From: JAITWN01 sp964437335
Lineage (GTDB): Bacteria; Pseudomonadota; Gammaproteobacteria; SZUA-140
Direction: 5' to 3'
Length of the DNA: 41,939 bases
Assembly (NCBI GenBank): GCA_964437335.1
Contig: CAYTGL010000023.1
Span: forward strand, 1 to 41,939
Of this stretch, positions 7,941 to 16,235 are shown piece after piece (position 1 is the first letter of the stretch; the number at the start of each line of letters is the position of its first letter). The notes beneath the pieces were generated by a model that was not told the origin of the DNA, did no database searches, and worked only from the letters and a program-made list of their open reading frames with translations. A program made the position numbers and the translations under genes.

Positions 7941-8876
7941 ATGGCGGAGACACCAGCAGTACAACAGATAGCCCTCGGCGATGCGGCGGCGCGCCAGCTT
8001 GCGAATGCCACCAAGACCGTTCCGCAGATGTCGAGCATCACCCCGCGGTGGCTGACCCATCTGCTGCCATGGGTCGGGGTGGAGGCGGGCATCTACCGCC
8101 TGAACCGGGTCAAGGATGCCTCCCGCGTACTGGTGGCCTGTTCCCAGCGCGACGAGCGTGAATTGCCGGAAACCTTCGTCGATTACGATGAGAATCCGCG
8201 CGAGTATTTTCTCAGCGCGGTGACCACGGTCGTCGATGTGCATACCCGGGTGTCCGATCTGTACAGCACCCCCCACGACCAGATCAAGGAGCAGTTGCGC
8301 CTCGCGATCGAGACGATCAAGGAGCGGCAGGAAGACGAGCTGATCAACAACGACGAGTACGGCCTGCTGAACAACATCGCGCCGGAGCAGAAGCTGAAGA
8401 CGTTCGGCGGAACGCCGACGCCGGACGATCTCGATGAACTGATCACGCGGGTCTGGAAGGAGCCGGCGTTTTTCCTCGCGCATCCCCTTGCGATCGCGGC
8501 GTTCGGTCGCGAGTGCACGCGGCGCGGGGTTCCGCCGCCGACCGTCACCCTGTTCGGCTCTCCGTTCCTCACCTGGCGCGGCATCCCGCTGGTGCCGACC
8601 AACAAGCTGCGCGTCGAGAACGGCCAGACCAGTATTCTGTTGTTGCGCACCGGCGAGAGCCGGCAGGGAGTGGTTGGCCTCTATCAACCCGGACTGCCCG
8701 GAGAGCAGGGCGTCGGTCTTTCGGTGCGCTTCATGGGCATCAGCCGCAAGGCGATCGCCTCGTATCTGATCTCGCTGTACTGCTCGCTTGCGATCCTGAC
8801 CGAGGACGCCGTTGCCGTGCTCGAAAACGTCTCGGTCGGCAAGTACCACGACTACAAGCATGACTACAAAAAGTAG
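7941..8876 (+). CDS. Family 2A encapsulin nanocompartment shell protein (SrpI-like)
   Basis: 311 residues, the normal size of Family 2A encapsulins. It has an HK97-type fold and is expected to self-assemble into an icosahedral shell. The N-terminal region is highly characteristic: ALGDAAARQLANATKTVPQ (11-29), then ITPRWLTHLLPWVGVEAGIYRLNRV, closely resembling cyanobacterial SrpI. Other family segments are YSTPHDQIKEQLRLAIE, HPLAIAAFGRECTRRG and FMGISRKAIASYLISLYCSLA near the C-terminus. A CAGGAG site lies 9 nt upstream of ATG 7941. The 3' end overlaps the cargo gene by 17 bp. There is no cyclic-nucleotide-binding insertion, which separates it from Family 2B. In studied bacteria such shells contain a cysteine desulfurase and are induced by sulfur starvation or hold sulfur. 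Confidence 0.95.
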   Translation: MAETPAVQQIALGDAAARQLANATKTVPQMSSITPRWLTHLLPWVGVEAGIYRLNRVKDASRVLVACSQRDERELPETFVDYDENPREYFLSAVTTVVDVHTRVSDLYSTPHDQIKEQLRLAIETIKERQEDELINNDEYGLLNNIAPEQKLKTFGGTPTPDDLDELITRVWKEPAFFLAHPLAIAAFGRECTRRGVPPPTVTLFGSPFLTWRGIPLVPTNKLRVENGQTSILLLRTGESRQGVVGLYQPGLPGEQGVGLSVRFMGISRKAIASYLISLYCSLAILTEDAVAVLENVSVGKYHDYKHDYKK

Positions 8877-10515
8877 CGGCCCGGATCCTGCCATTCTTAC
8901 GCGGCTCGCGAACGAGTTTTTCGCGGCGCTGCCGGGGCATTCGGCGTCTGCGGAGAGTATCGGTGCGCCTGCGTTCGGTTCCGGTCCGGCGCCGGAGAAT
9001 CCGGCCGTGGCGGCGCTGCCGGCACGGGCCGGCGGATTTCCCGGCGAGTCGGAATTCCGGGAGCTGCCTGCCTATTTCCTTGCTGAATCCCGCTCGGCAT
9101 CCTCGCGTGCGGCGCCTGCATTGAATCTCAGGCCTCGCGACGCCGGTCTCGAGCCGCTGTCGCCAGTACCAGTGCCGGGATTCCCGGCGCCGGTTGCCGC
9201 GCCGGACGCCGCGTTCTACTTTTTGAATACCGCGGGGGCTGCTGATCAGGTCGCGACGGCGCCGGGACTGGCGGGCGCGCACCCGGCCTTTGACGCCGAA
9301 GCGGTGCGCCGCGATTTCCCGATCCTGCAGGAACGCGTGCATGGCCGCCCGCTGATCTGGCTCGACAATGCCGCGACGACCCAGAAACCCCAGGCGGTCA
9401 TCGACCGGCTCGCGCGGTTCTACCGCCATGAGAATTCGAACATTCACCGGGCGGCGCATGAGATAGCGGCGCGGGCTACCGATGCCTACGAGGCCGCAAG
9501 GGACAAGGTCGTCCGCTTCCTCCATGCATCGTCGAGCGATGAGATCGTCTTTGTGCGCGGGGCGACCGAGGCGATCAACCTGGTGGCCCAGTCCTGGGGC
9601 CGACGCAACATCGGCAAGGACGACGAGATCGTGATCACCTGGCTCGAGCATCACGCCAATATCGTGCCGTGGCAGCAATTGTGCGCCGAGAAGGGCGCCC
9701 GTCTGCGTATTGCCCCGGTCGATGACAGTGGCCAGATCCTGCTCGATGAATACGAAAAGCTGCTCGGGTCGCGCACGCGCCTGGTCGCATTTACCCAGGT
9801 GTCGAATGCGCTGGGCACCGTGACGCCCGCGCGCGAAATGATCGAGATCGCCCATCGCTACGGCGCTCGCGTCCTGCTGGACGGGGCCCAGGCGGTTTCA
9901 CATATGCGTGTCGATGTGCAGGCCCTGGATTGCGACTGGTACGTCTTTTCCGGACACAAGGTGTTCGGACCCACCGGCATCGGCGTGCTGTACGGCAAGG
10001 GCGACCTGCTCGACGCGTCGCCGCCGTGGCAGGGCGGCGGCAACATGATCCAGGACGTCACCTTCGAGAAGACCGTTTACCAGCCTGCTCCTGCGCGTTT
10101 CGAGGCCGGCACCGGCAACATTGCTGATGCCGTCGGCTTGGGCGCGGCGCTCGATTATCTGGAGCGGGTCGGCATCGAGAACGTGGCGCGCTACGAACAC
10201 GATCTGCTGGTTTATGCGAGCCGCGGGCTTGCGACCGTTCCCGGCCTGCGGCTGATCGGGACCGCGGCGGAGAAAGCGGGGGTACTTTCCTTCGTGCTTG
10301 ACGGATTCCGTTCCGAAGAAGTCGGCGAGGCGCTTAATCGCGAAGGCATCGCGGTGCGTTCGGGGCACCATTGCGCCCAGCCCATCCTGCGTCGTTTCGG
10401 TCTCGAGACCACCGTGCGTCCTTCGCTGGCGCTGTATAACACTTGTGCGGACATCGATGCGCTCGTTACCGCGCTGCTGCGCATTCAGGGCGGGCGCGGC
10501 ACCCTGCGGCGTTGA
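8860..10515 (+). CDS. Encapsulin cargo cysteine desulfurase (SufS-like, N-terminal cargo-loading domain)
   Basis: 551 residues: an Ala/Pro/Gly-rich, presumably disordered extension (1-143) followed by a full SufS-type class V aminotransferase domain (144-551). It releases sulfur from cysteine as a persulfide, leaving alanine. The PLP lysine is Lys367 (FSGHKVFGPTG) and the persulfide cysteine is Cys505 (RSGHHCAQP). Their 138-residue spacing equals that of E. coli SufS (226 and 364). The extension holds three isolated hydrophobic motifs: LTRLANEFFAALP (13-25), ELPAYFLAE (68-76) and DAAFYFLNTA (116-125), like the cargo-loading motifs of Family 2A desulfurases. ATG 8860 lies inside the encapsulin gene (17-bp overlap), so translation is probably coupled. 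Confidence 0.95.
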   Translation: MTTKSSGPDPAILTRLANEFFAALPGHSASAESIGAPAFGSGPAPENPAVAALPARAGGFPGESEFRELPAYFLAESRSASSRAAPALNLRPRDAGLEPLSPVPVPGFPAPVAAPDAAFYFLNTAGAADQVATAPGLAGAHPAFDAEAVRRDFPILQERVHGRPLIWLDNAATTQKPQAVIDRLARFYRHENSNIHRAAHEIAARATDAYEAARDKVVRFLHASSSDEIVFVRGATEAINLVAQSWGRRNIGKDDEIVITWLEHHANIVPWQQLCAEKGARLRIAPVDDSGQILLDEYEKLLGSRTRLVAFTQVSNALGTVTPAREMIEIAHRYGARVLLDGAQAVSHMRVDVQALDCDWYVFSGHKVFGPTGIGVLYGKGDLLDASPPWQGGGNMIQDVTFEKTVYQPAPARFEAGTGNIADAVGLGAALDYLERVGIENVARYEHDLLVYASRGLATVPGLRLIGTAAEKAGVLSFVLDGFRSEEVGEALNREGIAVRSGHHCAQPILRRFGLETTVRPSLALYNTCADIDALVTALLRIQGGRGTLRR

Positions 10516-10539
10516 ATGGATTATTCGTCCGGCCGCTGA

Positions 10540-11958
10540 ATGAGGGCGCCTGATTTCAAAACCATCGCGATAGTCGGCGCGGGATTCAGTGGAACGGTGA
10601 CGGCAATCAATCTGCTCCGCCTTGCCCGGGAAACCGCCAGGCACATAAGGATCGTATTGGTGGATACCGCGGCTTCTTACGGCAGGGGCCTGGCCTATTC
10701 AACGGACGATGACCATCTGGTTCTGAATGTGCCGGCAGTGGATATGAGCGCATTCCCCGACAAACCCGATGACTTTCTGGAGTTCTGCAACGGCGTGGAT
10801 GCGACCTTGCATTCCGGCTCCTTTGTCATCAGGCGTATCTATGGTGAATATCTGCTGACAAGGCTCGGCGAAGCCAGCACGAATAATGCCGGCAGCCTGG
10901 TTGAGATACGGGATTTCGTGACCGGGATTCAGCGAAAGGCCGGCGTATTCACCCTGACGCTGCAGGGCGGTGTTCCGATGGACGCCGACATTGTGGTATT
11001 GGCATTCGGTCATTTCCCGCCTCGATCGCTGGCTGATATTCTCGGGGGGAATGCGTTCGATCCGGATATAAACAAGGATGCCTGTCTGGACAACCCGTGG
11101 GATATCCATGCGCTGGACCGATTGCCGGTGGGCGATGGTGTCCTGATCGTTGGAACCGGGCACACCGCCATGGACACGCTGCTCCGTCTGGTGTCCTCCC
11201 CGTCGGCGCGCAGGATTTATATGGTATCCAGGCACGGCCATGCGCCCAATGGCCATCGGGAAGCCGGGGAATTCGTAACGATACCGTCCTTGACGGAGGA
11301 GGTGCGGAATACGGTCAGAAGCGTTCTGGCCGACACGCCCACCATCCGGGCATTATTCTCGGCAGTACGAAAACTGGCGCAGCGGCACGTTGCGCTCGGG
11401 GGTAACTGGAGAGATGTGATCAACAGCCTCAGGCCGGTTACCCCGGAGATATGGCGAGCGCTTGCGCAGGCCGAACGCGCCAGATTCGTGCGCCATGTCG
11501 CCCATCACTGGGATGTTCTGCGGCACAGGCTTGCGCCGGAGGCGAAAAGGCGGCTCGACGAATTGATCAGCGCACGCCGAGTGGGAATCCTCGCAGGGCG
11601 CATTACTCAACTCCGGCATGCCCCTAAGGGCAGGGAGATATGCGCCACTGTGAGACTTCGCGGCACCGATCAGCGACGTGATCTGACGGTTGGATCGGTC
11701 ATCAACTGCTCCGGCCCCTGTTATGACGTTCGCCGCATCGGCAACCCGCTGTTGTCGCAACTGGCGGATGCGGGATTCCTGCGCCAGGACGAAATGAAGA
11801 TCGGTTTTGAAGTCGATGAAGATTACCGATGCGGTAATTTGCCGAATCTCTATTACATCGGCCCCATGCTGAAAGGCAAATACTGGGAGGCCATTGCCGT
11901 GCCGGAGCTGCGGGGGCATGCGCTGAGCCTGGCAAAAACGCTCATGGCGGATGTATAG
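10540..11958 (+). CDS. FAD/NAD(P)-binding protein, YdhS-like
   Basis: 472 residues. It starts almost at once with a dinucleotide-binding Rossmann motif, IVGAGFSGT (residues 11-19), and has a second glycine-rich motif, VLIVGTGHTAMDT, near residue 200. The segments YGRGLAYSTDDDHLVLNVPA and VINCSGPCYDVRR are typical of the YdhS / NAD_binding_9 family of uncharacterised flavoproteins. It lies 24 bp after the cargo desulfurase, in the same direction, so it is probably in the encapsulin operon. It has no N-terminal low-complexity extension, so it is unlikely to be loaded as cargo the way the desulfurase is. An electron-transfer or sulfur-redox role beside the compartment is inference. An in-frame TGA directly precedes ATG 10540, so no earlier start exists. 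Confidence 0.82.
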   Translation: MRAPDFKTIAIVGAGFSGTVTAINLLRLARETARHIRIVLVDTAASYGRGLAYSTDDDHLVLNVPAVDMSAFPDKPDDFLEFCNGVDATLHSGSFVIRRIYGEYLLTRLGEASTNNAGSLVEIRDFVTGIQRKAGVFTLTLQGGVPMDADIVVLAFGHFPPRSLADILGGNAFDPDINKDACLDNPWDIHALDRLPVGDGVLIVGTGHTAMDTLLRLVSSPSARRIYMVSRHGHAPNGHREAGEFVTIPSLTEEVRNTVRSVLADTPTIRALFSAVRKLAQRHVALGGNWRDVINSLRPVTPEIWRALAQAERARFVRHVAHHWDVLRHRLAPEAKRRLDELISARRVGILAGRITQLRHAPKGREICATVRLRGTDQRRDLTVGSVINCSGPCYDVRRIGNPLLSQLADAGFLRQDEMKIGFEVDEDYRCGNLPNLYYIGPMLKGKYWEAIAVPELRGHALSLAKTLMADV

Positions 11959-12398
11959 CGCACAGGCAGTGACGTCCGGGTTCGAAATGCGTCGCTTGCC
12001 GGCCGGGCGGGGATTCGCCGCCGATGGTTATATAAATTGCCGGATTCCTCGGGCTGATCGAGCAGGAACGTAACGGCCGTCCCCGTAAGACAGGCCTTTA
12101 TCAGCCGGTTGGGCGCGCTCCGGATGTTCGCGGCGCCGAATATTTGATTCAGCATCCGGAATAATCAGCATTTCCCTGTTTATCAGGGATTGCATCATCA
12201 TGCAGTCTTTCATGCCATATTCTCCTGTCCCTGGAATGTCTTCATCCGGTCGGCGAAAGCCGGCAGCCGGTGCGAGCAGTGATGCAGGCTGTATCGTAGC
12301 AATCGATCCCGGATTCCGGAAACGATATAAATTCATTACCTTATTCTGTTGCCGGATATGCGGGCGCGGTCGTTCGTGGACAGGGAGCCGGTCCGGCG
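11959..12398. other. 440-bp intergenic region between flavoprotein and second cysW
   Basis: It lies between two convergent transcription units. I see no clear terminator with a T tract. The only coding candidate is a small minus-strand frame at 12028-12213, listed separately. Two AT-rich patches (around 12028-12037 and 12321-12345) resemble -10 elements but lack convincing -35 partners. Confidence 0.5.
12028..12213 (-). CDS. Possible small protein downstream of second cysW
   Basis: A 61-residue frame starting with MKDCMMMQSLINREM and ending in an Arg-rich tail. It is downstream of the minus-strand sbp-cysT-cysW genes and reads in the same direction, 185 bp after the cysW stop. Support is an AGGAG element about 9 nt before ATG 12213. 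I recognise no family; it does not match OscA/DUF2292, the small protein sometimes found beside sulfate importers. No signal peptide or membrane segment is visible. It may be a chance frame. Confidence 0.25.
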   Translation of the reverse strand: MKDCMMMQSLINREMLIIPDAESNIRRREHPERAQPADKGLSYGDGRYVPARSARGIRQFI

Positions 12399-13271
12399 TC
12401 AGATCTGTCGACGGGCGGCCGTTGGATTGTAGCGCTCCGCTTCCTTAAGCGCCTGATGGTGCCGCCATTCGAGTATTGCCTTCAGCACCAGCGCCAGCAG
12501 CGCGATCGACGCGAGCAGCGCCGCGGCTGTAAAGGCGCCGACCGTGTTGTAGTCCTGATGCAGCAACTCCACATGCAGCGGCAGCGTGTTGGTTTGACCG
12601 CGTATCATGCCGGATACCACGGACACGGAGCCGAATTCGCCGGCGGCGCGGGCGCTAGTCAGTACGGCGCCATACCAGAGCGCCCACTTGATATTCGGCA
12701 GAGTGATCCGGCGAAACAACTGCCAGCCGGATGACCCCAGCATCATGGCCGCCTCTTCTTCCGCGGGCCCCTGGGTTTGCAGCAGCGGCACCAGCTCGCG
12801 CGCCACATAGGGTGCGGTCACGAATATCGTTACCAGCACGATGCCCGGCGCCGCGAACATGACCTGGATGCCTTGTCCGTCCAGCCATTCGCCGAGCGGG
12901 CTCTGGATGCCGTACAGCAGCAGGTAACACAGACCGGCAATCACCGGCGACAATGAAAAAGGCATGTCGATCATCGCCATCACCAACCGTCGGCCGACGA
13001 ACTCGAAACGGGTGACGCACCAGGCCAGCACGGTGCCGAAAAAGACGTTGACAGGCACCGTGATCACGGTCACCAGCAAGGTCAGTCGAATTGCGGCGCG
13101 CATGTCCGGGTCGGCGAGGTGGTGCATCAATGCCGCGCCGCCGGCGGATACCACCACCGACAATATCAGGGCCAACGGCAGCACCAGGATCAGCACGCTC
13201 AAGCTCACTCCGAGCGCGATCAGCAGCCAGTGCATCGGCCCGGATCCGATCGGGTAATGCCGTCGATTCAT
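12399..13271 (-). CDS. cysW: Sulfate ABC transporter permease CysW (second copy)
   Basis: 290 residues, inner-membrane permease of a second sulfate importer. Hydrophobic helices begin at about residue 13. The family segments FVGRRLVMAMIDMPFSLSPVIAGL, EEEAAMMLGSSGWQLFRRI (EAA loop) and AAGEFGSVSVVSG are clear. It shares these with the CysW at 169-1095 but differs widely elsewhere, so it is an older paralogue and not a recent copy. It starts 3 bp after cysT. No cysA gene follows it. Confidence 0.94.
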   Translation of the reverse strand: MNRRHYPIGSGPMHWLLIALGVSLSVLILVLPLALILSVVVSAGGAALMHHLADPDMRAAIRLTLLVTVITVPVNVFFGTVLAWCVTRFEFVGRRLVMAMIDMPFSLSPVIAGLCYLLLYGIQSPLGEWLDGQGIQVMFAAPGIVLVTIFVTAPYVARELVPLLQTQGPAEEEAAMMLGSSGWQLFRRITLPNIKWALWYGAVLTSARAAGEFGSVSVVSGMIRGQTNTLPLHVELLHQDYNTVGAFTAAALLASIALLALVLKAILEWRHHQALKEAERYNPTAARRQI

Positions 13272-13274
13272 GGC

Positions 13275-14099
13275 CTAGTCCCGCAGTCGACGAATCAGCG
13301 GCGTCAATGCCAGATGCACCAGGGACAGGATCGACAGTGAAGTTACCGCCACCAGCAGGGCAACGGATGCCGCCGCGTGATATTCATACTCGGAAATACG
13401 CGTGAATACCATCAACGAAACCACCTCGGTCTCGAAGGGCCTATTGCCGGCGATAAAGATCACGGCGCCGTATTCGCCGAGATTACGCACGAAGGAAAGC
13501 GAGGTGCCAACGACAAGCGCGGGGAACAGGATCGGCAGCACTACCCTGAGAAAGGTTTGCCAGGGCGCTGCGCCGAGGCTGGCTGACGCCTCCTCATATT
13601 CAGGCCCCATATCTTCGAGCACCGGCTGTATGGTTCTCACGACAAACGGAAGGCTGGTAAACGCCATCGCCAGCACGATCCCTGCCTCGGTGTAGGAGAT
13701 GCGGATTCCGAGCGGCAACAGCAGTGAGCCGACCCAGCCGTTGGTGGCGAACAGCGCGGAAAGCGTCAGTCCCGCGACGGCGGTCGGCAACGCAAACGGC
13801 AGGTCCATCAGTGCATCGAGCAGACGTCTGCCGGGGAAACGATAGCGCACCAGAATCCATGCCATCAGCAAGCCGAAGAGGCCGTTGAACAATGCGGCGA
13901 TCAATGCGGTGATCACCGTGACCTGATAGCTTGCCAGTATCCGCGGATGAGTGACGGCGCGCCAGATTTCTCCCGATGAGCCGTGGCTGGCCTGCAGCAC
14001 CAGTGCGGCCATCGGGAGCAGAACGATCAGGCTGAGAAAAAGCAGGCCCAGTCCGAGACTGAGCCTAAAACCCGGGAGGGCCGGGGAGGGAGAAGACAT
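13275..14099 (-). CDS. cysT: Sulfate ABC transporter permease CysT (second copy)
   Basis: 274 residues, full-length CysT/CysU. About six membrane helices are visible, the first at residues 13-33. The FPGRRLLDALMDLPFALPTAVAGL segment, the EAA loop EYEEASASLGAAPWQTFLRV and the RNLGEYGAVIFIAGN motif mark it as the sulfate permease. It lies 14 bp after sbp and 3 bp before cysW, so the three form one minus-strand operon. No good Shine-Dalgarno precedes ATG 14099; translation may be coupled to sbp. Confidence 0.95.
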   Translation of the reverse strand: MSSPSPALPGFRLSLGLGLLFLSLIVLLPMAALVLQASHGSSGEIWRAVTHPRILASYQVTVITALIAALFNGLFGLLMAWILVRYRFPGRRLLDALMDLPFALPTAVAGLTLSALFATNGWVGSLLLPLGIRISYTEAGIVLAMAFTSLPFVVRTIQPVLEDMGPEYEEASASLGAAPWQTFLRVVLPILFPALVVGTSLSFVRNLGEYGAVIFIAGNRPFETEVVSLMVFTRISEYEYHAAASVALLVAVTSLSILSLVHLALTPLIRRLRD

Positions 14100-14113
14100 T
14101 AATCAGAAGTCTG

Positions 14114-15142
14114 TTATCTGCGGTGCGCCTCGAGAAGCTTGTCGAGCAGGCCGTCGGTGCCAAAGTGGGTGGTGTTGGCCTTTTCCCAGTTCCCGAACAC
14201 GCTTTCCACGGTAACCAGATTCGATTCCGGGAACTGGCCGGCGAATTCCGCCTTGACCTCGGGATGATGTACACGATAGTAGTTCTCGGCCAGAATCCGT
14301 TGCGCCTCGGGGGTGTACAGGAACTCGAGGTAGGCCCTGGCCAGCTTCTCGCTGCCCTGCTGTTTGGCCACCCGCTCGACCACCGCTACCGGGAATTCGG
14401 CCAGAATGCTGGTTTTCGGCACCACGACCTGGAAGCTGGAGGATTCATACTGCTTGCGAATCAAGTTGACTTCGGATTCGAAGGTCAGCAAGACATCACC
14501 GATCTCGCGTTCAACGAACGAGGTGGTGGCGCCGCGGCCGCCGGTGTCGAACACCGCGACATTACTCAGAAACTTGCCGACGAAACGCTGGATCTTCTCC
14601 TGATCGCCATTGAATGCCTGATGGGCATGGATCCAGGCCGCCAGATAGGTATAGCGTCCGTTGCCCGAAATTTTCGGGTTTGGGAACACCAGTTTGACGT
14701 CGTCGCGAATCAGATCATCCCAGCCATGGATATTCTTCGGGTTGCCTGCGCGCACCAGAAACGCCGTGGTGGAGTAGTAGGGAGAACTATTGTTCGGCAG
14801 CTTCTTCTGCCAGTCCTTGGGCACAAAGTTACCGTTGTCATGCAGAAACTGGATGTCGGTGACCTGATTGAACGTCACCACATCCGCCTTCAACCCCTGG
14901 GCGATCGCCTGGGCCTGGCGGGATGAACCGGCATGGGACTGGTTGATCTTCACCTCCTGACCCGTTTCCTTTTTCCAGCGGGCTTCGAATACCGGGTTGA
15001 TCTGCTGAAACAGCTCCCGGGAGACGTCATAGGAGGCATTCAGCAGCTCGCTGGCGGCTTGTGCGGCTTGTGCGCCGGTGGAGAGCGAAACAAAGGCGGC
15101 CAGCAGCAACGAGCCGGCCATGTGACGAATCGTGACTTTCAT
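14114..15142 (-). CDS. sbp: Sulfate ABC transporter substrate-binding protein
   Basis: 342 residues. A signal peptide covers about residues 1-30 (hydrophobic SLLLAAFVSL then AQAAQAA). The mature part matches Sbp/CysP periplasmic sulfate-binding proteins: LLNASYDVSRELFQQINPVF at the N-terminus, INQSHAGSSRQAQAIAQGLKADVVTFNQ, and KLVFPNPKISGNGRYTYLAAW. It delivers sulfate to the CysT/CysW pair encoded just downstream. A GAGGG site precedes ATG 15142. The missing ATPase could come from cysA at 1092-2159 (inference). An inverted GCACA/TGTGC repeat at 15186-15199 lies about 45 bp upstream. Confidence 0.96.
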   Translation of the reverse strand: MKVTIRHMAGSLLLAAFVSLSTGAQAAQAASELLNASYDVSRELFQQINPVFEARWKKETGQEVKINQSHAGSSRQAQAIAQGLKADVVTFNQVTDIQFLHDNGNFVPKDWQKKLPNNSSPYYSTTAFLVRAGNPKNIHGWDDLIRDDVKLVFPNPKISGNGRYTYLAAWIHAHQAFNGDQEKIQRFVGKFLSNVAVFDTGGRGATTSFVEREIGDVLLTFESEVNLIRKQYESSSFQVVVPKTSILAEFPVAVVERVAKQQGSEKLARAYLEFLYTPEAQRILAENYYRVHHPEVKAEFAGQFPESNLVTVESVFGNWEKANTTHFGTDGLLDKLLEAHRR

Positions 15143-15644
15143 GGTTAACCCTCTTGCCTTGAATCGCAGTAATGCCAGAAAAATTGCACATCCCTGTGCG
15201 ACTGATCATCCACTGATACGGTAACTCCGGGCTGCCGGTCAGGGCTTGGGTAGTTGAAGCCTGAAGACCCTGCCGTCATGCGATATGATCATCGCCCTGG
15301 CGCCGGACCGGTTGCCCCGGGCGATCTTGTTTTCGTGCGTGATCCGCGGCGGAAAAAACTTTCGTATGAAAGATCTCATCATGCGCTCCTTGCGATTGCC
15401 TGCTGCGATGACGGGGTGTCAGATCAGCTCAGGACAACAACACGGAAACGATAATACCGACGCACGGCATCATTCTGAACCGAATATATTTCATATGGAT
15501 ATGAATTTATGAGATATGGCGGCGACCCAATGTTCACTCGTCGGTGCCGGAATGTGGGGGATGGGCGTGCTTGGCTGGAAGAAACAAGAAGGGCCAGACC
15601 CCGGTATGTTCAGGGTCTGGCCCCGGTTTCCACCCCGATGATTG
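15143..15644. other. 502-bp intergenic region upstream of sbp
   Basis: No supported gene; the short plus-strand frames here lack ribosome-binding sites and recognisable sequence. It should hold the minus-strand sbp promoter. An inverted repeat GCACA-TCCC-TGTGC (15186-15199) is a possible operator. Bases 15440-15515 are AT-rich. A palindromic repeat at 15591-15623 lies beside the stop codon of the next minus-strand gene and is listed separately. Confidence 0.5.
15591..15623. repeat. Palindromic repeat, copy 1 (terminator-like)
   Basis: GGGCCAGACCC (15591-15601) and its exact reverse complement GGGTCTGGCCC (15613-15623) with an 11-nt loop. It lies 21 bp past the stop of the minus-strand gene 15645-16235, where it could end transcription. 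It resembles the repeats at 34043, 34833 and 37859. Confidence 0.75.
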
Positions 15645-16235
15645 TTACTTTTTCTTTTCCGGCGTCTTCACCGATATTGCAAACGCCTCGGTGAACATGG
15701 CGGAGATCTTGTCGCCCTTCTTGAGGTTGTCGAAATTCTTCATGTCGGCCGGGACGGTAACGGTTACGATGCCGCCGCGTGGACCCTGCAGTGTAAGCAG
15801 GCGCTTCTCCGTGTCGATTGCGAGCACGTCGGCAACGATAGAACTGGTTTGCATCGCTGCAACGCCCGGCTTGGCGCCGGCGGGCGCGCGCATTACGTCG
15901 GTGGTCTGGCTGGCGACATTGGTGTCGCTCAATTTCTCGAGCACCGTGGCGGCGGCGCGGACATATTCGACTACGACGATATCGCCCTTCTTGATTTGAT
16001 CAAAATTGCGTACCTCCTCGCCCGCCACCATCTCCAACTCGGCGCCATCTTCGTCCCGCAGTGTAATCTTGCGCTCTTTCTTGTTGACATCGACAATCGT
16101 CACCTGGGCGGACACCGAATCACTCACAACGATGGCGCCCCCGAGCGCTTCCTGTTCAACCGCTGTCGACAGGGCGGGCACAGATGCGGATAAGACGACG
16201 AGCATGAGAGAAGACAGTCGCAGTGATCTAAACAT
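15645..16235 (-). CDS. Secreted protein with two OB-like repeats, function unknown
   Basis: 196 residues, family not recognised. A signal peptide covers residues 1-24. The mature protein has two similar units, about 43-96 and 132-185. Each reads as V-x-x-V-x-x-(I/V)D, then KxR-x-(I/L)TL, then a charged loop, then a (R/K)NFDxxKKGD motif and a hydrophobic strand. This looks like a duplicated small beta-barrel. The start ATG 16235 is fixed by an AGGAGGT ribosome-binding site 8 nt upstream. The C-terminus is a KKK tail. It probably works in the periplasm; no enzymatic motif is visible. Confidence 0.8.
   Translation of the reverse strand: MFRSLRLSSLMLVVLSASVPALSTAVEQEALGGAIVVSDSVSAQVTIVDVNKKERKITLRDEDGAELEMVAGEEVRNFDQIKKGDIVVVEYVRAAATVLEKLSDTNVASQTTDVMRAPAGAKPGVAAMQTSSIVADVLAIDTEKRLLTLQGPRGGIVTVTVPADMKNFDNLKKGDKISAMFTEAFAISVKTPEKKK

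Noticed and set aside
7941..8876. Shell protein as a phage capsid protein
   Set aside because: Encapsulins share the HK97 fold, but there are no portal, terminase, protease or tail genes nearby, and the sequence matches the SrpI-type family with its cargo gene overlapping.
15254..15512. Short plus-strand frames in the gap upstream of sbp
   Set aside because: No ribosome-binding site, no recognisable sequence, and overlapping frames compete with each other.
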